Of a stretch of 9,970 nucleotides of DNA, positions 6,691 to 9,970 are shown piece by piece (positions within the stretch are counted from its first letter, which is position 1; every line of letters begins with the position of its first letter). The notes below the pieces were generated by a model. The model had not been told where the DNA came from. It was given only the letters and a program-made list of their open reading frames with translations, and did not search any database. The DNA lies in contig JAIFLS010000095.1 of NCBI GenBank assembly GCA_020048935.1, positions 1 to 9,970 on the forward strand, in the 5' to 3' direction. This DNA is from a bacterium. Lineage in GTDB: Bacteria; Verrucomicrobiota; Kiritimatiellia; UBA8416. Both the position numbers and the translations under genes were made by a program.

Positions 6691-8553
6691 TCAGAATTTA
6701 AAGGCTTGAATCGCCCGGATTTCTTCCTCACGGTATGGCTTACCGTCTTCACGCAGAATATCCTGCTGCCATAGTTCAGGATCACTATTTGAACGGAATT
6801 GTTCTTGCTGCACCCACTTCTGAGTCCGACCGTTCACAAGGCCATTGTTGAACCAGCCAACCTTGTTGGAAGAGAAAACGGGTAACATCGACGCGAAATC
6901 ACTACCGCGCTGCCGCATCAGCCAATCAGTACAAATAATAGGACGTTCATAACGGCGCAACCGCATCAACAGGGCTTCGACTTGTTCAGGCGGATCAAAA
7001 CTCTGGAATGTGATCAGATCGGATCGTTCCAGTTTGCGCGTGGTCATGGCGCTGCCAAACCGCGTCCATGCCGCGACCGCCAGAGGCTGGCTCGGGTCCA
7101 TATTGCGTGCCCAGTTGAACGCCTGGTCCATCAGCGGCAACGAGGCCTCCCACTCCGGCCCCGCACCGGCCACATTGTATAGATCCCAGAACAGCACCCG
7201 ATCATCCCGCCGCAAGGGTTTTATGACGGCCTTGACGTATTCCTCCAGCGCTGGCCATGCCGCCCGGTCCGCCACTTTCGATGGTCCCGGACTCGGCAAC
7301 CAGCGCGAATTATGCCGCCCGGGTTCCGGTGCCGGCTGCGGCTCCGGCGCTGGTTCCCGCCCCGCCAGATTGAGATCGTCAAACAACACCGGCACGACAT
7401 GCAGCCCGTTCCGATCAGCAATCTCAAGAAACTGCTTGAACCGCTTCAGGAACCCATCCGGATCGACAGACCACACGGCAAACTGGAGCGGTACCCGCAC
7501 GGAGGTGTAACCGGCGTCGTGGGCCCACGCTAGCTCCTCGTCAATGATCTCGGCATCAAATGACGCCTCCATCCACATTTCAACCGAATTCACCGCATAG
7601 CGCGGGATGTAATTCACCCCCTTGACGGGCCCAAGACCGTTGTACCAATCCCAGATACGACGATCCGTCCAGCGCCCTCCGCCACCAGGCTCACCGGCTG
7701 TCGGTTTGCCCGTTTCAACATTGGCCGCCGTGACCGGCCGGACCGATGGACTGGCATCCGCTACAACCCGGTCACCGCCCAGGAAATTGACATTCGCGCC
7801 TTCGCCACCGATGTAGGACGCCAGACCCTGCCGATCCAGCCGCAGCGGATCCTTGAAGTACAATGCCAAGTCCTCGAAAAACACATCGCAAACCTCGAAC
7901 GTGCGCAATTCCGATCCTTGGAGTCCTTCATCGAACGTGGCTTCCGCCGTCCCGTCCGCCGTCCGGCCCAACCGCACAGCGAGTCCACCGCTCACGACAA
8001 CTGGCGGTTTTCCTGCAGCAACGACGGTCTGCTCATCGGCTTCATTAAAGACCGCCCAGCTTCCATCCTGCTGCTGGGCCACCGAAAACGTGCCCCCGTT
8101 CGCCTCCACCACACCGGCATCCGTACTGACCTGGATGTCCAGAGTCGGCACCGGCGGGCCTGCATGCAAAAGGATTCTTCCGCTCTGCAGTTTGATGTGA
8201 ATGCGCCTCACCAGATCCTCATCCTTTTGGGGAAGGCCATCCGCGGTCAGATCCAGGCGATCGAAGGTCAAGGTCGAATTCGGCGCCACACACAACTGCG
8301 CTCCGGGGGACAATACCATGCAGAGTTGTCCGTCTTTCCCTGTACTGATTTGGGCGGTTGGCCCCACGCTGCTATTCTCGTGCAAGCCCTTGCGAACACG
8401 CCTCCCTTCATGCACGGGACCATCAAACAGGTAAACCGATGCATCTCCGACCAGGTTGGCCACAATTGCATCCCCGCTGCGTTGGCTGACCGGAGCCGCC
8501 TGTGCAACTGCCGACAGCAGCCCCGCTACCAATATGTACAATACGCTTCGCAT
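6691..8553 (-). CDS. Secreted FecR-domain protein fused to a GH5-like barrel with a degenerate active site
   Basis: A 620-residue protein with a clear signal peptide (MRSVLYILVAGLLSAVAQA, cut before APVS). Residues about 27-205 form a FecR-like beta domain, followed by a Pro/Gly/Thr-rich linker (about 260-295). Residues about 310-620 resemble GH5-like (beta/alpha)8 proteins: KGVNYIPRYAVN, SVRVPL, VVPVLFDD, HNSRW, VLFWDLYN, PIICTDW, GLVNGRTQ, then DILREDGKPY near the end. Expected catalytic residues are altered: Val461 where the NEP acid/base Glu should be, Asp543 where the nucleophile Glu should be, Gln517 and Phe519 for His and Tyr, Asn570 for Trp. I infer a non-catalytic glycan-binding role in the periplasm or at the cell surface. 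It is the first gene of the operon. The frame extends to GTG 8646 and ATG 8601, but 8553 has the best ribosome site and a proper signal peptide. Confidence 0.8.
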   Translation of the reverse strand: MRSVLYILVAGLLSAVAQAAPVSQRSGDAIVANLVGDASVYLFDGPVHEGRRVRKGLHENSSVGPTAQISTGKDGQLCMVLSPGAQLCVAPNSTLTFDRLDLTADGLPQKDEDLVRRIHIKLQSGRILLHAGPPVPTLDIQVSTDAGVVEANGGTFSVAQQQDGSWAVFNEADEQTVVAAGKPPVVVSGGLAVRLGRTADGTAEATFDEGLQGSELRTFEVCDVFFEDLALYFKDPLRLDRQGLASYIGGEGANVNFLGGDRVVADASPSVRPVTAANVETGKPTAGEPGGGGRWTDRRIWDWYNGLGPVKGVNYIPRYAVNSVEMWMEASFDAEIIDEELAWAHDAGYTSVRVPLQFAVWSVDPDGFLKRFKQFLEIADRNGLHVVPVLFDDLNLAGREPAPEPQPAPEPGRHNSRWLPSPGPSKVADRAAWPALEEYVKAVIKPLRRDDRVLFWDLYNVAGAGPEWEASLPLMDQAFNWARNMDPSQPLAVAAWTRFGSAMTTRKLERSDLITFQSFDPPEQVEALLMRLRRYERPIICTDWLMRQRGSDFASMLPVFSSNKVGWFNNGLVNGRTQKWVQQEQFRSNSDPELWQQDILREDGKPYREEEIRAIQAFKF

Positions 8554-8556
8554 ACC

Positions 8557-8563
8557 CCTCCTC
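8557..8563 (-). promoter_or_regulatory. Ribosome binding site that decides the FecR/GH start
   Basis: The reverse strand reads GAGGAGG three bases before the ATG at 8553. It is a near-perfect Shine-Dalgarno sequence, slightly close to the start. The upstream alternatives are less good: GTG 8646 has AGGA almost touching it, and ATG 8601 has only a G-rich run before it. Confidence 0.6.
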
Positions 8564-8577
8564 TTTCTTATTTCCTG

Positions 8578-8607
8578 ATCATACGCATCGGATACGCTCA
8601 TTGTCCG
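8578..8607 (-). promoter_or_regulatory. Candidate promoter for the leftward polysaccharide operon
   Basis: On the reverse strand CGGACA (8607-8602, four of six matches to TTGACA) is followed after 18 bases by TATGAT (8583-8578). Transcription would begin near 8571 and give a leader of about 17 bases carrying the GAGGAGG site. This is a weak match by eye. It fits the position at the head of the operon but would exclude the longer start codons. Confidence 0.3.
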
Positions 8608-8676
8608 CCCCCTACCCTTACGTGTTCTTTCGCTTTCATGTTTCACATCCTTTAGCTATCATACGGCAAACACACC

Positions 8677-9138
8677 ATGACATTACACAAAAAAAAATCC
8701 ATTCCGTTTTCGATGCTGGAAGCCCGCGACATCGTCACGACTCTCCTGCAGCAGGGGGAAACCGTATCGACGGTGGTACATGGCAACAGCATGCAGCCAA
8801 CCATCCGTTCCGGGGAAAGCGTGACGATCGCCCCCCTGCCCCCGGATTTCCCGAGACCGGGCAACATCGTGCTCTTCCAGTATGCACGGCGCCTTGTACT
8901 GCATCGCCTGATCGCCTTCAATCCGAAAACGGGAGTGTGCCTGCTCGCCGGTGACATGAACCACAGCGGAACCGAATGCATTCCCGTCACGAACTGCATC
9001 GGCATCGCGATATCCTTGCTGCGCCAGGGAACCAAACGCGATCTCGGAACCCGAACAGCCCGCTGGATGGGCCTGGGTCGCTACCGCTTGCGACCCCTGA
9101 GACGCCTCCTTGATCGGATCTGGCACCGGCTGCGCTAG
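8677..9138 (+). CDS. Soluble S24/S26 signal-peptidase-like serine protease
   Basis: A 153-residue protein with the S24/S26 peptidase fold marks in order: VVHGNSMQPTI (33-43, predicted nucleophile Ser38), SGESVTI (45-51), PGNIVLFQY (61-69), LVLHRLIAF (73-81, His76) and LLAGDMN (89-95), then a Val/Ile-rich strand. The general base seems to be His76 rather than Lys, as in the ER/archaeal type of signal peptidase. No membrane helix is visible, unlike true signal peptidases, and the C-terminus is Arg-rich (RYRLRPLRRLLDR). Such small peptidase-like genes are often found beside HprK-like kinase and PqqD-like genes in polysaccharide loci; the substrate is unknown. It is the only rightward gene, divergent from the operon and convergent with the kinase. 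An in-frame TAG upstream limits the start to 8677 or ATG 8713. Confidence 0.78.
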   Translation: MTLHKKKSIPFSMLEARDIVTTLLQQGETVSTVVHGNSMQPTIRSGESVTIAPLPPDFPRPGNIVLFQYARRLVLHRLIAFNPKTGVCLLAGDMNHSGTECIPVTNCIGIAISLLRQGTKRDLGTRTARWMGLGRYRLRPLRRLLDRIWHRLR

Positions 9139-9158
9139 CATTCCTGGCCTATATGCGT

Positions 9159-9970
9159 TCATGCCGCCATCTCCTCTCCCAGCAATGCCACCGCCGCGCC
9201 GCAGACGGAATACACGGACCTCCTTGCAAAGGCGAGTAAGCGCATCCAGGGTCGCCTGTGACCAGCTTTCCGAAAACCAGGCAATCGACGCGACATCCAG
9301 CAGTCCCATCCGGGCGTCACGATCCGCCATAAGCGTGGTGCGGTCCTGCAAGTCCTGCTCCAGCAGGTAGACGCCCTGCAGCGGGACGGTACGATTCCGG
9401 GCAAAGCAACCCGATCCATGCCAGGGCGTGCCGGATACCAGCCATTGCCCCGTCCGCGGATCCGGATGCAGGATCACCCGGTCGTCATTCAGGACTTCCC
9501 ACCCCTCTTCCTGGCAAAACCCCGATAATGTCGATTTGCCAGCACCACTGCGGCCGGCCAGGACATAGCCTGCCCCGTCGCGAACCACTCCCGCCGCATG
9601 CACCAACAGGCCCTGGCAGCGCCCCAGCAATCCCCAGGCGAGCACCTGATCCAGCGGATAACGCAAGGGGGCATCCCGCAAATCCCCGTCGACATACAAA
9701 CGGCACGCGGCCATGGATGCATCCAGTTCGCAGGTAAAGCGTGGTCTTGGCCGATCTGCAAACCCGGAACAAAAACGCAGGATCGCCCCTTCATCCCACA
9801 GGGCCCAGTTGTGGCCGGCGGCAAAATCAGGCTCCCGCGGCGGGAAAACCGGACTCCCCTCCATCAACGCCACCGGCAAGGAAACCTGCACACGAGAGCT
9901 ATCGTCCACACAGCCGATTCCAAAGAAATCACGATAAGCCCAACCCAGGTAACGCACGTCCGGGGCGGCA
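9159..9970 (-). CDS. HprK-like P-loop kinase, 5' end off the window, apparent frameshift near its 3' end
   Basis: The frame is open from the right edge, so the true start probably lies outside; GTG 9957 is the first start codon inside. Numbering from that GTG: LLVHAAGVV (117-125), Walker A GRSGAGKST (135-143), NDDRV (157-161, the paired acidic motif), GTPWHGSG (176-183) and EVRVFRLRR (246-254). These are marks of HPr-kinase-related proteins found with PqqD-like and S24-like genes; the phosphorylated target is unknown. As given, the frame continues to a stop at 8683, antisense to the whole peptidase gene, with no recognisable domain there. Skipping one base in the GC run at about 9190-9200 moves to a frame that ends RLRR-AVALLGEEMAA and stops at 9159, 20 bases from the end of the convergent peptidase gene. 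I take 9159 as the ancestral end. Confidence 0.75.
9190..9200 (-). other. Probable frameshift site in the HprK-like gene
   Basis: The run GGCGCGGCGGT (reverse strand) lies just after the conserved VFRLRR strand. Removing one base here restores a short, plausible C-terminal helix and a stop at 9159. It may be a sequencing or assembly error in a GC-rich run, a real mutation, or less likely programmed frameshifting. Confidence 0.55.

Larger units (their letters stand above)
8554..8676. other. Divergent intergenic control region
   Basis: These 123 bases separate the leftward operon from the rightward peptidase gene and must hold both promoters if each is transcribed from here. A symmetric TATCATA/TATGATA at 8657-8663 could serve as a -10 on either strand. 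On the + strand it is preceded 17 bases earlier by TTTCAT (8634-8639), a poor -35. The peptidase ATG at 8677 has no visible Shine-Dalgarno sequence. Confidence 0.35.

Noticed and set aside
8554..8646. N-terminal extension of the FecR/GH protein from GTG 8646 or ATG 8601
   Set aside because: The signal peptide is complete from ATG 8553 with a strong Shine-Dalgarno sequence; the extension would bury it behind 16 to 31 charged residues. ATG 8601 remains a minor possibility.
7918..8655. + strand open frame of 245 codons
   Set aside because: It is antisense to the FecR domain coding region, with low-likelihood composition and no ribosome site.
8683..9158. Long C-terminal extension of the HprK-like kinase, antisense to the peptidase gene
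   Set aside because: It has no recognisable domain, lies wholly opposite a gene with clear S24/S26 motifs, and disappears if one base is skipped at about 9190-9200.

Overview
The window is part of a polysaccharide (exopolysaccharide, capsule or O-antigen) assembly and export locus from a Gram-negative bacterium. The envelope type follows from an outer-membrane beta-barrel protein, a Wza-type export lipoprotein and a Wzc-type inner-membrane kinase. The sequence is GC-rich apart from an AT-rich patch at about 865-956. There is no rRNA, tRNA, CRISPR array or insertion sequence. The architecture would fit a member of the PVC group or another environmental Gram-negative lineage, but nothing here fixes the taxonomy.

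Layout. Five genes run leftward from about 8553 to 1048 with gaps of 12 to 44 bases and look like one operon: (1) a secreted FecR-domain protein fused to a GH5-like barrel, 6691-8553; (2) an outer-membrane beta-barrel protein, 5374-6678; (3) a short Wza-type export lipoprotein, 4688-5329; (4) a Wzc-type co-polymerase fused to a tyrosine autokinase, 2435-4666; (5) a Wzy/WaaL-type polymerase or ligase, 1048-2391. After a 190-base gap holding an imperfect palindrome, an ABC-2 polysaccharide permease (3-857) runs off the left edge. On the right, a small soluble S24/S26 peptidase-like gene (8677-9138, + strand) diverges from the operon. It converges with an HprK-like P-loop kinase gene (- strand) that enters from the right edge and appears to carry a frameshift near 9190-9200.

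How the parts would work together. The polymerase makes the glycan in the periplasm, Wzc controls chain length and gates export through cycles of tyrosine phosphorylation, and Wza carries the chain toward the outer membrane. This Wza is too short to hold the C-terminal pore helix of E. coli Wza, so the neighbouring beta-barrel may be the real outer-membrane exit. The ABC permease suggests a second, transporter-dependent glycan route, or at least a mixed locus.

Most unusual points. The GH5-like barrel has lost nearly the whole recognisable active site (acid/base Glu to Val, nucleophile Glu to Asp, and the conserved His, Tyr and Trp positions all changed), so it is probably a glycan-binding pseudoenzyme fused to a FecR domain. 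The Wzc kinase has Gly in place of the first Asp of its Walker A' motif. The HprK-like kinase plus soluble peptidase form an accessory module of unknown function.
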